Origin: Dyadobacter endophyticus
Lineage (GTDB): Bacteria > Bacteroidota > Bacteroidia > Cytophagales > Spirosomataceae
Direction of reading: 5' to 3'
Assembly (NCBI RefSeq): GCF_014641595.1
Contig: NZ_BMIA01000001.1
Span: forward strand, 310,001-374,000
DNA length: 64,000 nt
The notes beneath the pieces were generated by a model. That model saw only the letters and a list, made by a program, of their open reading frames with translations. It searched no databases and was not told the origin of the DNA. Both the position numbers and the translations under genes were made by a program. Of this stretch, positions 1-9,196 are shown one piece after another (the stretch's first letter is position 1; each line of letters starts with the position of its first letter).

Positions 1-1
1 C

Positions 2-2473
2 AGGCTGAAAATACCGCTGAACCTGGTGATGGGAAGCTTGCAAAGTGAAGCAGCCGATATTCCCGGTGGAAGCATCAACCTGGACAGTAAAGTGTTCAAT
101 GTAAAAACCAGTGGCAAGTTTAAGAACGTGGAAGATGTGGCTAACACAGTCATTTACAATGCGAATGGAAAAATTATTTACCTGAAAGATGTGGCCAGTG
201 TGCGCTACAAAGACGGCACAGTCAATCACATCACACGCCTGAACGGGCACCGGTGTGTACTGGTAACGGCCGCAATGAAGGATAATATCAACATCAGTTC
301 GGTGAAGGAAGAGTACATGCCTGTGCTCGAAGAATTCAAGAAAATCCTGCCTGAGAACATCAAAATGGTCAAAAATTTTGATCAGGCCGATATGGTCGCC
401 GGGCGGTTGGGACACCTTGGTTTCGACTTTGTTCTGGCAATCATTCTGGTGGTGGTGACGCTACTGCCTTTGGGTTTCCGCGCCTCGCTTATCGTGATGA
501 TTTCCATTCCGCTTTCGCTGGCCTTAGGTTTGATCGCCCTGAACGCGCTGGGTTATTCGCTGAATCAGCTAAGTATCGTGGGGCTCGTTGTGGCATTAGG
601 ACTACTGGTGGATGACAGTATTGTGGTGGTGGAAAATATTGAGCGGTGGCTCAGGGAAGGCCACTCGATCAAGGACGCAGTACTGAAAGGTACCCGGCAG
701 ATTGGCGTGGCTGTTGTGGGATGCACGGCGACTTTGGTGATTGCGTTTCTGCCTCTTGCATTTTTGCCTGATGTGGCCGGAGATTTTATCCGCAGTTTGC
801 CGATGGCGGTAATGACTAGTGTGCTTGCCTCAATGATCGTTGCGCTTACGCTGGTACCCTTCATTGGTAGCCGGATATTGAAAACGCATGCCAATGGAGA
901 AGGTAATTTCTTTCTTAGGAAATTGCAGAGCTTTCTAAGTTTTTCCTACCGTGGGGTGATGCCAGCGGCTTTGAAATGGCCGAAAGTAACCATTGGTTTA
1001 TCCATCGCATTGAGCGTGCTTGCCTTTATGCTTTTTCCGTTAGCGGGCTTTAAGCTATTTCCCACATCGGAAAAACCGATGTTTCTGGTCAATGTAAAAA
1101 TGCCTTTGCAGGCAGACATCCCTGAAACGGACCGTGTGACAAGGCTTGTTGAGAATGAGCTGAAAACGCACAAGGAAATTGTCTATTATACCTCCAATGT
1201 CGGTAAAGGCAATCCGCAAATCTATTACAATGTACATCAACAAGATATCAAGCCCGATTTTGCGCAGGTCTTTGTACAGATGGATGAAGAGGCAACGCCC
1301 GGATCAAAAACCGATTTGATTAAAAGGCTCAGAAACAAGTTTAAGGATTTCCCGCACGCCAGGATCGAGGTGAAAGACTTTGAGCAGGGAACACCTATTG
1401 AAGCGAATATCGTCGTAAGGGTATTTGGAGAAAACCAGGATACGCTGCGGTCCCTTTCGTTTAAAGTAGAAGAAATTTTGCGCAAACATCCCGGCACATT
1501 TTATATAAATAATGAGTTGAACGCCTACAAATCGGATGTGAAAATTAAAATCGACAAGGAAAAAGCCAGGACACTGGGGGTGCTTACCAGTGATGTAGAC
1601 AAAGTTGTGCGTATGGCTGTCGCCGGATTAAACGTCGGCGATTATATAGACGACCGCGGTGATTCGCGCAATGTGGTCATCACGCTTCCCCGGGATAAGT
1701 TTTCAAACCTTGATGCTTTGAAAAACCTATATGTCAACAGTATCCAGGGCGCTCCGGTGCAAATTGACCAGATTGCCACCGTATCCTTTGAGACATCTCC
1801 AACAGCTATCAACCATTTCAATAAGTCACGCTTTGCCAAAGTAACCTCCTTGACAAAGGACAATTTTCTGGCCAACGATATATTGAAGGACATTGTGCCT
1901 CAGCTCGACAAACTAAAATTGCCCTCAGGCTATTATTACAAATTATCCGGCGAGGCTGAATCAGAAGGTGATGCGTTGGGTGGAAATTTTCTGTCGGTGA
2001 TCATATTGAGTGCGTTTCTTTTCATTGGGGTTTTACTGTTGCAGTTCAAAAACTTCAAGGGGATTATCATTGTACTGTCGATCATACCACTGGGTATATT
2101 GGGCGGTGTGGCCTTGTTGCTTTTGACCGGCAACCCGATGTCTTTGGTCTCCATAATCGGTTTTATCGGGCTCTCGGGAATCCAGGTTAAAAATTCATTA
2201 CTGCTTGTTGATTTTACTAATCAGCTGCGCGCCGAGGGACATAGTATCGATGAAGCCATTGCCATTGCAGGTGAAACGCGCTTTCTGCCGGTGGTACTGA
2301 CTTCAATTACAGCTATATGCGGGCTGCTGCCCATTGCACTCAACCCGAATCCGCTCATCGCACCACTGGCCATTGTTCTGATCGGTGGACTGATCAGCTC
2401 GACAATACTTTCAAGAATCGTCACGCCGGTGATGTACAAGCTGATCCCTCCTAGTTTGGAAGAGGAAGAATAA
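2..2473 (+). CDS. RND-family efflux transporter, inner-membrane subunit (5' truncated by window edge)
   Basis: This is the C-terminal ~820 residues of a proton-driven resistance-nodulation-division pump of the AcrB/HAE1 type, which exports small molecules from the inner membrane together with a membrane-fusion protein and an outer-membrane channel. The frame is open to the left edge, so the true start lies outside the window. Visible features are the hydrophobic helix group around LAIILVVVTLLPLGF, the proton-relay helix with LLVDDSIVVVENIE (the paired Asp of transmembrane segment 4), a large periplasmic loop, and a second helix group near the C-terminus with GLSGIQVKNSLLLVDFTNQ. The gene ends in an acidic tail and is followed by a hairpin. 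Family assignment is firm. Substrate cannot be read from sequence. The partner subunits would be expected upstream, outside the window. Confidence 0.93.
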   Translation, partial: RLKIPLNLVMGSLQSEAADIPGGSINLDSKVFNVKTSGKFKNVEDVANTVIYNANGKIIYLKDVASVRYKDGTVNHITRLNGHRCVLVTAAMKDNINISSVKEEYMPVLEEFKKILPENIKMVKNFDQADMVAGRLGHLGFDFVLAIILVVVTLLPLGFRASLIVMISIPLSLALGLIALNALGYSLNQLSIVGLVVALGLLVDDSIVVVENIERWLREGHSIKDAVLKGTRQIGVAVVGCTATLVIAFLPLAFLPDVAGDFIRSLPMAVMTSVLASMIVALTLVPFIGSRILKTHANGEGNFFLRKLQSFLSFSYRGVMPAALKWPKVTIGLSIALSVLAFMLFPLAGFKLFPTSEKPMFLVNVKMPLQADIPETDRVTRLVENELKTHKEIVYYTSNVGKGNPQIYYNVHQQDIKPDFAQVFVQMDEEATPGSKTDLIKRLRNKFKDFPHARIEVKDFEQGTPIEANIVVRVFGENQDTLRSLSFKVEEILRKHPGTFYINNELNAYKSDVKIKIDKEKARTLGVLTSDVDKVVRMAVAGLNVGDYIDDRGDSRNVVITLPRDKFSNLDALKNLYVNSIQGAPVQIDQIATVSFETSPTAINHFNKSRFAKVTSLTKDNFLANDILKDIVPQLDKLKLPSGYYYKLSGEAESEGDALGGNFLSVIILSAFLFIGVLLLQFKNFKGIIIVLSIIPLGILGGVALLLLTGNPMSLVSIIGFIGLSGIQVKNSLLLVDFTNQLRAEGHSIDEAIAIAGETRFLPVVLTSITAICGLLPIALNPNPLIAPLAIVLIGGLISSTILSRIVTPVMYKLIPPSLEEEE

Positions 2474-2483
2474 TAGATAGGGG

Positions 2484-2507
2484 CTGATAGAAATTTATTT
2501 CTGTCAG
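2484..2507 (+). terminator. Hairpin terminator after the RND gene
   Basis: A 10-bp stem (one G-U pair) with a 4-nt TTTA loop starts 10 bp after the stop codon and is followed by TCTTTAAAA. It is placed as a rho-independent terminator of the RND transcript. Confidence 0.6.
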
Positions 2508-2515
2508 TCTTTAAA

Positions 2516-2755
2516 ATGCATACAACCGGAAATTTGAAAATACAATATGGGCGGGATCCGCGCGCTTCATGGATAAGGAAGAATTTTCTTGCAACACGCA
2601 GTAACGTTTTACATTATTTAATAGACGAGTTGAAATGGGATCCATTACTGTGGGAGCTAAAAACAGGCAATGAAGCATTCAAGCAACAACCTGGTAGCTC
2701 TTCCGGCTCCAAACCTTTTTCCCTACTCCGGGCGTTGCGAGAAGGTTGGAGTTAA
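2516..2755 (+). CDS. Hypothetical protein, doubtful
   Basis: An ATG-started frame of 79 codons lies just after the RND terminator hairpin. The product is basic and aromatic in its first half (YGRDPRASWIRKNF) and Ser/Lys-rich near the end, with no signal peptide, membrane segment or recognised domain. It may be a decayed gene end or a chance frame in a gene-poor stretch. Confidence 0.22.
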   Translation: MHTTGNLKIQYGRDPRASWIRKNFLATRSNVLHYLIDELKWDPLLWELKTGNEAFKQQPGSSSGSKPFSLLRALREGWS

Positions 2756-3013
2756 GTGCAACCTCCTGTCCGATTTTATTTTATACTTACGCACTCGTAT
2801 GTACATTGCTTGGTGATGGCAAAGGAAGGTAGTTGCGAGCGGCAAATCTTTTTGATTATGGACATTTATGGCTTGATAAGTAGCCTAACCAAACTGGTGA
2901 CTGTGCGCAAGGCAGGTTACCGAAAAGGTTACCAGATGTTTCAACCTGAATTGAATCAAAATGATATGCTTATTTTTTGAAAGCTCACAATAACGACTTT
3001 TCTAAATGAAAGA
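2756..3013. other. Gene-poor stretch left of the tRNA fragment
   Basis: Only a GTG-started frame without recognisable features is found here. No promoter, RNA or coding gene is supported. If the tRNA remnant to its right marks an old integration site, this would be the original chromosomal side of the junction. Confidence 0.4.
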
Positions 3014-3031
3014 AGCGCTCTTTGAGGCGCT
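3014..3031 (-). terminator. Hairpin downstream of the tRNA fragment
   Basis: On the minus strand, AGCGC and GCGCT arms surround an 8-nt loop and are followed by TCTTTCATTT. This lies 3 nt after the CCA end of the tRNA-like fragment, the position and form of a normal tRNA transcription terminator. Confidence 0.55.
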
Positions 3032-3033
3032 CT

Positions 3034-3061
3034 TGGTTATTCCGCTGGGATTCGAACCCCG
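3034..3061 (-). pseudogene. tRNA 3'-end fragment (T-arm, acceptor 3' strand, CCA)
   Basis: Read on the minus strand, this contains a T-arm with GTTCGAATC (stem 4 of 5 pairs), then the 7-nt acceptor strand CGGAATA, a discriminator A and an encoded CCA. The matching 5' acceptor strand (TATTCCG) and a convincing anticodon arm are absent from the next ~100 nt upstream on that strand, so the 5' half of the tRNA is missing. A terminator-like hairpin follows. Such orphan 3' ends are commonly left at the far end of elements that integrate into tRNA genes. The parent tRNA identity cannot be told. Confidence 0.55.
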
Positions 3062-3116
3062 GATCCTTGCGGGTTTGATTTTACGTCAACAATCCTATTT
3101 GTCTGAAACATGAACA

Positions 3117-3329
3117 TCACTTAATAGTCGCTCCACTTGCGAGTAAATCATATATTCGGTATGTTGATTGAACCTGTGTCTGAATAAGAGAACTAATTTC
3201 CAGCCATGGATTTGGCTCGAACATGTATACCATCAATTCAAGAGTCTTGTCCGATGCTTTTTGCCTGGCTTCTGCAAATTCTTTTTCGTCAGGATTTGTA
3301 ATATGTTTGTTGCTTGGTTTTTGGCTCAT
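3117..3329 (-). CDS. Small hypothetical protein next to the tRNA fragment
   Basis: A 70-codon frame from an ATG (beginning MSQKPSNKHITNPDEKEF) runs toward the tRNA fragment. The product is soluble and charged, with a helical middle part (EARQKASDKTLELMVYMF), and matches no family I recognise. It lies after the LytTR regulator on the same strand and may belong to the same transcript or be the remnant of a larger gene. A TTG eight codons earlier is an alternative start. Confidence 0.35.
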   Translation of the reverse strand: MSQKPSNKHITNPDEKEFAEARQKASDKTLELMVYMFEPNPWLEISSLIQTQVQSTYRIYDLLASGATIK

Positions 3330-3396
3330 TTGACGATAAGAAAGATTTGACAATGCCTGGGCATCATTGGCTGATTGCGAGAGCAGAAGCTGGTAT

Positions 3397-4128
3397 TTAC
3401 CTGTTTCGGCTCAATAATTTCCTTATTACAAACTCATCAAAAAACTGAGTCCGATAGGCATCGCCAATCGGGATCTCGTACTTGTCGATAAAAGCGGTGT
3501 TGTTATCAAAGGATGTTACCTGGCTCATGTTGATAACGTATGACTTGCTTATGCGCGCAAATGTATTTTGAGGGAGCTGCTCATAAATGGTTTTGATATT
3601 CATCGCAGTGATTACTTTTTGCGATACGGTCTGAATGACCACATAGTCCTTTAACCCTTCTATGAAAAGGATATCATTAAACTGTATCTTGAAAATGCGT
3701 CTTTCGGCTTTTACAAAGAAATAGTCGTCTGTTATCTGTTGTATACGGTTGGTTGATGTCGAGCTTGATTTTAATAGATCCAGGTAGTTCTATGCTTTGT
3801 TAACAGCTTTTTGAAAACGCTCGATTTTGATCGGCTTGATCAGATAATCTACCGCCTCAACTTCATAACTATCCAAAGCATATTCCGCATATGCAGTAGT
3901 GAAAATCACCAATGTCAACGGAGGTACGGATTTAGCAAAATCGATGCCGTTCATTCCCGGCATTTGAATGTCCAGAAACAATAGATCAACCGCCTCGTTA
4001 GACAGATACCTGGCTGCGGCGTTGGCACTGTTAAAGCTTCCGACCAGCTCCACTCCTGGTGTTTTACTTACCAGGGATGCGATGCCTTCTCTTGCCAATG
4101 GCTCATCATCAACGATGATACATCTCAT
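3397..4128 (-). pseudogene. LytTR-family response regulator interrupted by an in-frame TAG stop
   Basis: The frame encodes a response regulator of the AlgR/LytR class, expected to bind DNA when phosphorylated by the kinase whose gene overlaps it. Residues 1-112 form the receiver: acidic pair D7-D8, phospho-acceptor D53 in LDIQMPG, T77/T78, and K98 in YLIKP. Codon 113 (3790-3792 on the plus strand) is TAG. The same frame then continues without interruption for 130 codons through a linker and a complete LytTR DNA-binding domain (YFFVKAERRIFKIQF ... FARISKSYVINMSQV) to its normal stop at 3397. Only one base separates this from an intact gene (for example CAG to TAG). The ATG overlaps the kinase stop as ATGA, so the pair is translationally coupled. 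It may be a recent pseudogene, a sequencing error, or two separate polypeptides. Confidence 0.82.
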
Positions 4129-5156
4129 AACTTTACGGTTAAACTTAGCGAATAGCTTTGTGCGGAATCCTCTGCCTTTATAATGTGCCTTTCCGGATAA
4201 AGCAAGGCAAGCCTGCGCCTGACGTTTCCCAGTCCAAGCCCTCCCGGACCTTGAAGTATTGCCATCAATTGCGGTTTTGAGTTGATGCACTTGAAGTTCA
4301 ATTCATCCTCGTGGATACCAAAATAGATATGAATCCAGGACCCATTGTCGGCATCGAGGCTGTGTTTCACCGCATTCTCGACGAAGGTCATAAACAGCAG
4401 GGGAGCGACCTGGATGCCGGTGAGCACTCCTTCATTGGAAATGGTAAACTCAAAGTTGTCCCGTCTTATTTTCTCCATGTTGAGCAGGTCCTGAATAAAG
4501 CGTATCTCGGAGGTTAACAACACCCTGGGTCTGGCGCTGTCATATAATTGGTATCTCAAAAAGCCGCTGAGTTTCTCAAGTATCTGGGAAGCTTTTTCCG
4601 GATCTTTTTGAGTGAGTACATTGACATTATTGAGCATATTGAACAGGAAGTGGGGATTAATCTGATTTTTTAACTGCTCCAATTCGGCAGATTTCGTCAG
4701 GTGCTCCAATTCGCTGATACGTTGGGAGTCTATTAACCAACGTTGAAATAGTTTGATCGCAGCCGAGGCTGCAACCCACACCAGGGATATGAAGACATAT
4801 TTAGCCACTCCCCAATAGGGTGTGGTCGAAAAGCCACTGGCTTTGTAGTTGAAAAATACCAGAGGATATGCGATGGTAATAAACAACGCGATAGCCGCTA
4901 TAAACTGGACCGGTTTATTCTTGAAGAGAAAATGCGGTACGAGTAAATACATGTTCGCATAAAGAAGGGACATAAAAAAAATGAAGAAACGCAACTTTAT
5001 CAGGTCCCCTGAAGTGTTGCCGCCGCCTGGCTCCATGCTCAACACAAAAGCCCCGAGCATAAATGCCAGTATCAGGTGCCTATATATCCCGTACCTTCCG
5101 GCAATCAAAAGCTCCATGTATTTATCGCGGACTGAAAGCCCATTGGCTGGTTCCAT
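4125..5156 (-). CDS. LytS/YehU-type sensor histidine kinase
   Basis: This is a membrane histidine kinase of the His_kinase (PF06580) class that pairs with LytTR regulators. The N-terminal ~140 residues hold about four hydrophobic segments (for example LILAFMLGAFVLSM, FIAAIALFITIAYPLVFF). A short coiled stretch then leads to the phospho-acceptor block LKNQINPHFLFNMLNNV with His169, followed by a HATPase region with FVENAVKHS and GGLGLGNVRRRL. I chose the ATG at 5156; upstream in-frame start is only a TTG at 5225, and an ATG at 5117 is also possible. The stop overlaps the regulator start by 4 bases. The divergent TonB receptor and DUF4249 genes are the likely targets. Because the regulator has an in-frame stop, the signalling output may be lost. 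Confidence 0.88.
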   Translation of the reverse strand: MEPANGLSVRDKYMELLIAGRYGIYRHLILAFMLGAFVLSMEPGGGNTSGDLIKLRFFIFFMSLLYANMYLLVPHFLFKNKPVQFIAAIALFITIAYPLVFFNYKASGFSTTPYWGVAKYVFISLVWVAASAAIKLFQRWLIDSQRISELEHLTKSAELEQLKNQINPHFLFNMLNNVNVLTQKDPEKASQILEKLSGFLRYQLYDSARPRVLLTSEIRFIQDLLNMEKIRRDNFEFTISNEGVLTGIQVAPLLFMTFVENAVKHSLDADNGSWIHIYFGIHEDELNFKCINSKPQLMAILQGPGGLGLGNVRRRLALLYPERHIIKAEDSAQSYSLSLTVKL

Positions 5157-5367
5157 TTGATAGTCTTCACTTTTGCAACTCCAAGATAACGTACTAAATG
5201 CTCCCGCAAATGCTGAATTATACAAACGGCTTGCTTTATTATACCAACACAGCTCCCTGATTTCTGTTGCCCGGACACAGGTTGCGGTTCTATAATGGCC
5301 GGCATCTTTGGTATAAAAGTTAGCCTCCTTGCTATAATTCGCCGAAGCCGCTGAGGTATAGAAAAGT

Positions 5368-5375
5368 AGTTTTGT
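5368..5375 (+). promoter_or_regulatory. Candidate Bacteroidota -7 element (TAGTTTTG)
   Basis: The octamer fits the TAnnTTTG consensus of the primary sigma factor in this phylum and ends 19 bp before the ATG of the TonB receptor. No convincing -33 TTTG is seen at the usual spacing, so this is a weak call. Confidence 0.3.
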
Positions 5376-5394
5376 CCGACTTCAATTCTATGTT

Positions 5395-7707
5395 ATGAAC
5401 AAACTACTGATAGTTGGCATGTTGCTTTTTGCCAGTCTGAGCAGCATCGGGCAGAAAATATATACGATTAGTGGAACAGTAACCGACAAAGCGACCGGCG
5501 AGTCCCTGATTGGGGCCACTGTCGGCATCGAGGGTACTGATAAGGGGACGGTAACGAATGAATACGGTTTTTTCTCCATCTCCCTCCCGGCAGCCTCCTA
5601 CACTATCAATGCCAGCTATATAGGATATGCACGATATGCTGAAAAAGTGGTGCTTGATAAGGACTATAAATTGAAGATAATGTTGGCCACCGAAGGTAAC
5701 AACTTACAGGAGGTACTCATCAGTGAAAAAGCTAAAAATGAGGCGGTGACCTCGGCGCAGATGGGAAAGGAGAATTTGAATGTGAAACAACTGGCTTCAC
5801 TCCCTGTATTATTCGGCGAAAAGGACGTCATGAAAATCGTACAGCTCTTGCCGGGAGTGAAAGCCGCTGGTGAAGGCGGCACTGGTTTTTATGTAAGAGG
5901 AGGCGGAGCAGATCAGAATCTTGTTCTGCTGGACGAGGCAATCGTGTATAACCCATCACATCTTCTGAGCTTTTTCTCGGTTTTCAATTCGGATGCGATC
6001 AAGAGCCTTACCTTATACAAGGGCAATGAGCCAGCGCAATATGGCGGGCGGTTGTCGTCGGTCATGGATGTTAAAATGAACGATGGCAATGATCAGTCGT
6101 ATCACGCAAGCGGAGGAATAGGCTTGATCGCCGCCCGGCTGAATGTGGAAGGTCCGATCGTAAAAAGCAAAGGATCATTTCTGGTGAGCGCCAGACGGAC
6201 CTATGCAGATGCATTTCTAGGGTTGTCCGGCGATTCGACCGTCCGTAATAACCGCCTGTATTTCTATGATCTGAACGCCAAGTTAAACTATAAAATCACC
6301 GACAGAGATCGGATTTATCTCTCCGGGTACTATGGTAAAGATATCTTGTCATTTGGGGACGTTTTGAGCATAGACTGGGGTAATGCGACAGCTACCCTTC
6401 GATGGAATCATATTTTTAGTTCGAAACTATTCTCAAACACCTCCCTTATTTACAGCGACTATCGTTACAAAGTCAAGGTAAATACGGCAGGCGTTAACGG
6501 TAATATGTTGTCGTCCATCCAGGACTGGAATTTCAAGCAAGGGTTCGACTACTATATGGACACTAACAATTCCTGGCATTTTGGATTCAATGCTATTCAC
6601 CATTCAATCGCTCCGGGAATTATCAGTGCCAGTCCCGCCGTATCCGACAGTGCAAATTCAAAGACGTGGGAGAATGCGATTTACATCAGCGACAGCTGGA
6701 AGGCGAGCCCAAGACTTAACATCGATATCGGAGCGCGGTTAAGCGCCTTTCTGGTCCTTGGCGGTAATTCCAAATTTTACACGCTGGATGACAGCCGCCA
6801 AATCGTTGATACACTTCAATATTCGTCAGGGCATGTATATAAGACCTACCTGAATTTCGAACCCCGGATATCGGCCAGTTACCAGTTGGGAAATGCTTCA
6901 TCAGTCAAGGCAGCATATGCGCGGAACGCGCAGTACCTGCACCTGTATTCCAATTTCATTACAAGCAACCCTATCGATAAATGGGTGGCGACCAATAACA
7001 TTATCAAGCCGACGGTGGCCGACCAGGTATCGCTCGGCTTTTTCCGGAACCTCAGCGAAAATGCTTATGAATCCAGTATAGAGACCTACTTTAAAGCGAT
7101 GCATAACGTCGCCGATTACAAAGACAATGCTCAAATTTTGAACAGCAACGAACCCATCGAGCCGCAGCTTTTATTTGGGCAGGGGCGTGCGTACGGTATT
7201 GAATTCAGTCTGAAAAAAAATGAAGGCCGGTTAACAGGCTGGCTGTCTTATACATTATCGCGAACAGAGCTTCGGATCAACGGTGTCAATAATAACAGCT
7301 GGTACCCGGCCACGCAGGATCGCACCCATGACTTGGCCATTGTAGGAATGTATAAATTATCGAAAAAATGGATGGTATCGGCCGATTTTGTTTACTACAC
7401 GGGCAACGCAGCTACCTTTCCAAGCGGTAAATATGAGATCGACGATCAAGCTATACCATATTACACCGGGCGAAACGAGTATAGAAGACCAGCGTACCAC
7501 AGACTGGATGTGGGCGCGACGGTCAAATTAAAGGAGCGTAAGCATTTTTCGCCGGAACTTTCTATCAGCATCTATAACGCATACGGGAGGCAAAATCCTT
7601 ACATCATCAACTTCCAAACCGACCCCGACAACCCCGCCAAAACCCAGGCACTCCAGACCTCATTATTCAGATGGGTGCCTTCTGTTTCTTATAATTTCAA
7701 ATTTTAG
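5395..7707 (+). CDS. TonB-dependent outer-membrane receptor with carboxypeptidase-like N-terminal domain
   Basis: A 770-residue outer-membrane transporter. It has a signal peptide (MNKLLIVGMLLFASLSSIGQ), then a carboxypeptidase-regulatory-like beta-sandwich at about residues 25-105 (ISGTVTDKATGESLIGATV ... YIGYARY), then a plug domain at ~125-230 with VMKIVQLLPGV, FYVRGGGADQNLVLLDEA and YGGRLSSVMDVKM. A C-terminal beta-barrel ends with the aromatic strand FRWVPSVSYNFKF. It lacks the hallmarks of SusC (no SusD follows). The gene is 2 bp from a DUF4249 lipoprotein gene, a frequent pairing in Bacteroidota, and is divergent from a LytS/LytTR pair that probably regulates it. Substrate is unknown; iron complexes or peptides are possible, but nothing in the sequence decides. 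Confidence 0.9.
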   Translation: MNKLLIVGMLLFASLSSIGQKIYTISGTVTDKATGESLIGATVGIEGTDKGTVTNEYGFFSISLPAASYTINASYIGYARYAEKVVLDKDYKLKIMLATEGNNLQEVLISEKAKNEAVTSAQMGKENLNVKQLASLPVLFGEKDVMKIVQLLPGVKAAGEGGTGFYVRGGGADQNLVLLDEAIVYNPSHLLSFFSVFNSDAIKSLTLYKGNEPAQYGGRLSSVMDVKMNDGNDQSYHASGGIGLIAARLNVEGPIVKSKGSFLVSARRTYADAFLGLSGDSTVRNNRLYFYDLNAKLNYKITDRDRIYLSGYYGKDILSFGDVLSIDWGNATATLRWNHIFSSKLFSNTSLIYSDYRYKVKVNTAGVNGNMLSSIQDWNFKQGFDYYMDTNNSWHFGFNAIHHSIAPGIISASPAVSDSANSKTWENAIYISDSWKASPRLNIDIGARLSAFLVLGGNSKFYTLDDSRQIVDTLQYSSGHVYKTYLNFEPRISASYQLGNASSVKAAYARNAQYLHLYSNFITSNPIDKWVATNNIIKPTVADQVSLGFFRNLSENAYESSIETYFKAMHNVADYKDNAQILNSNEPIEPQLLFGQGRAYGIEFSLKKNEGRLTGWLSYTLSRTELRINGVNNNSWYPATQDRTHDLAIVGMYKLSKKWMVSADFVYYTGNAATFPSGKYEIDDQAIPYYTGRNEYRRPAYHRLDVGATVKLKERKHFSPELSISIYNAYGRQNPYIINFQTDPDNPAKTQALQTSLFRWVPSVSYNFKF

Positions 7708-7709
7708 TT

Positions 7710-8483
7710 ATGAAAACATTAGTTTGGACGCTCGTATTGGGCGTAATCGCACTTTATTCATGTCAAAAAGTGATTGATATCGAGCTCAATCCGTCTTCTC
7801 CCAGATATGTCGTCACCGGAAATATCACCGACCAGCCCGGACCGTATGAAATAAAAATAACGAGCTCCATTAATTTTGATCAGGATAACAATTTTCCGGC
7901 AGTCAGTGGCGCCAAAGTCTGCATTACAGATCAGAACGTCGGATTGACAGATACCTTGACGGAGGTGGCCCCTGGCCGGCACCGGACTTACTTTTTGGAG
8001 GGCATCCCCGGGCACACCTACAAACTGGTGGTGATGGTGGGAAATGAAATATTTTCCTCCGTTTCCACAATGCCGCTCCCCATTGCACTGGACAGCGTGT
8101 ACACGAAACCAGCTGCATTTGGCGACGGCACGGACATTGTTGCCATCTATGGTGATCCCGTCGGGCGGGGAAACTTTTATCATCTCGTGTTAACGGTTCA
8201 GAACAGACCATCGCGAGAGATATACCTGCACAACGACAAGATCAACAACGGGGCAAGGGTAAGCCACGTTTTAAATAATGACGTAGATATCAGAAAGGGC
8301 GATGTCGTTACAGTGGACCTGCAATGCATCGATGCCGCCGTGTATGACTTCTACTACACCCTGGATCAGGCTCTGAAACAAAACTCAGCAGTGATCTCCA
8401 ACCCCAAAACCAATATATTGGGTGGCGCGATGGGTTATTTCTGCGCACATACCATTAGAACAAGAAGCTTTGTGTTTAAGTAA
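7710..8483 (+). CDS. DUF4249 family lipoprotein
   Basis: A 257-residue lipoprotein with signal peptide MKTLVWTLVLGVIALYSC, lipobox cysteine at 18. The beta-rich body shows the DUF4249 pattern: YVVTGNITDQPGPYEIKIT, then PAVSGAKVCITDQ, PGHTYKLVV and a C-terminal GYFCAHTIRTRSFVFK. The gene follows the TonB receptor by 2 bp and is certainly co-transcribed with it. Members of this family regularly accompany TonB receptors of this type, which suggests an outer-membrane accessory role comparable to, but unrelated in sequence to, SusD. Biochemical function is not known. Confidence 0.85.
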   Translation: MKTLVWTLVLGVIALYSCQKVIDIELNPSSPRYVVTGNITDQPGPYEIKITSSINFDQDNNFPAVSGAKVCITDQNVGLTDTLTEVAPGRHRTYFLEGIPGHTYKLVVMVGNEIFSSVSTMPLPIALDSVYTKPAAFGDGTDIVAIYGDPVGRGNFYHLVLTVQNRPSREIYLHNDKINNGARVSHVLNNDVDIRKGDVVTVDLQCIDAAVYDFYYTLDQALKQNSAVISNPKTNILGGAMGYFCAHTIRTRSFVFK

Positions 8484-8563
8484 AAGCTCACCAGTTAAAG
8501 GAAAATATGCCACATTCCTGGAGAGTAAGACAGGGCAGTATTCCATCCGGGCTCTGCGAGAAA

Positions 8564-9196
8564 TCATTTGCCCTTATCAATAGCCATACGAACAGCCAGC
8601 CCTGTCAGAACACCCGACATAATCCATTTCTGCACGCTCACATAGGTGGGCCGGGTGTGAAACCACCTGGCTACGCTGGCCGCCGCGAAAATAATGATGG
8701 TATTTACAAAAGTGCTGATCAGCAATTGCGTAAAGCCCAGCGTCAGATTCTGGCTTATCAGCGATCCATATTCCGGACGGGTGAACTGAGGGAAGAAAGA
8801 CAGATAGAATACGGCAACCTTGGGATTCAATGCACTGGTTACAAAACCCATGCGTACCAGTTTGGAGTCTGAGTCAATCGAAAGGTTACGGGTCTGAAAT
8901 GGAGAGGTACTGCCGGGCCTTATACCCTCCCAGGCCAGATACAGCAGGTATCCCACGCCAAGCCAGCGCAACACCTCGTAAGCAATGGGAATAGTCAAGA
9001 ACACGGCAGATAACCCCAGGGAAACCAACATGATATGTATCAGGAAACCTAACACAATACCTATCAATGACAATAAGCCGGCTCTGCGCCCCTGGCTGAT
9101 AGAACGCGATATCAGATAAATCATATTGGGCCCCGGGCTCAGCACAAGGCCTAAGGCGGCTAAGGCGAAAATCAAAAGGTTATCAGCTGGTATCAT
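8564..9196 (-). CDS. LysE/RhtB family amino-acid exporter
   Basis: A polytopic inner-membrane protein of ~210 residues with about six hydrophobic segments. The family signature is near the N-terminus: LVLSPGPNMIYLISRSISQG followed by AGLLSLIGIVLGF. FVTSALNPKVAVFYLSFFPQF is also characteristic (NPK-ALFF motif region). LysE/RhtB proteins export amino acids or their analogues by proton antiport; the substrate here is not predictable. The ATG at 9196 is used; a TTG five codons upstream is an alternative. The gene is convergent with the DUF4249 gene and appears monocistronic. Confidence 0.9.
   Translation of the reverse strand: MIPADNLLIFALAALGLVLSPGPNMIYLISRSISQGRRAGLLSLIGIVLGFLIHIMLVSLGLSAVFLTIPIAYEVLRWLGVGYLLYLAWEGIRPGSTSPFQTRNLSIDSDSKLVRMGFVTSALNPKVAVFYLSFFPQFTRPEYGSLISQNLTLGFTQLLISTFVNTIIIFAAASVARWFHTRPTYVSVQKWIMSGVLTGLAVRMAIDKGK

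Noticed and set aside
7758..8183. 141-codon minus-strand frame inside the DUF4249 gene
   Set aside because: It is antisense to a clear lipoprotein gene in an operon.
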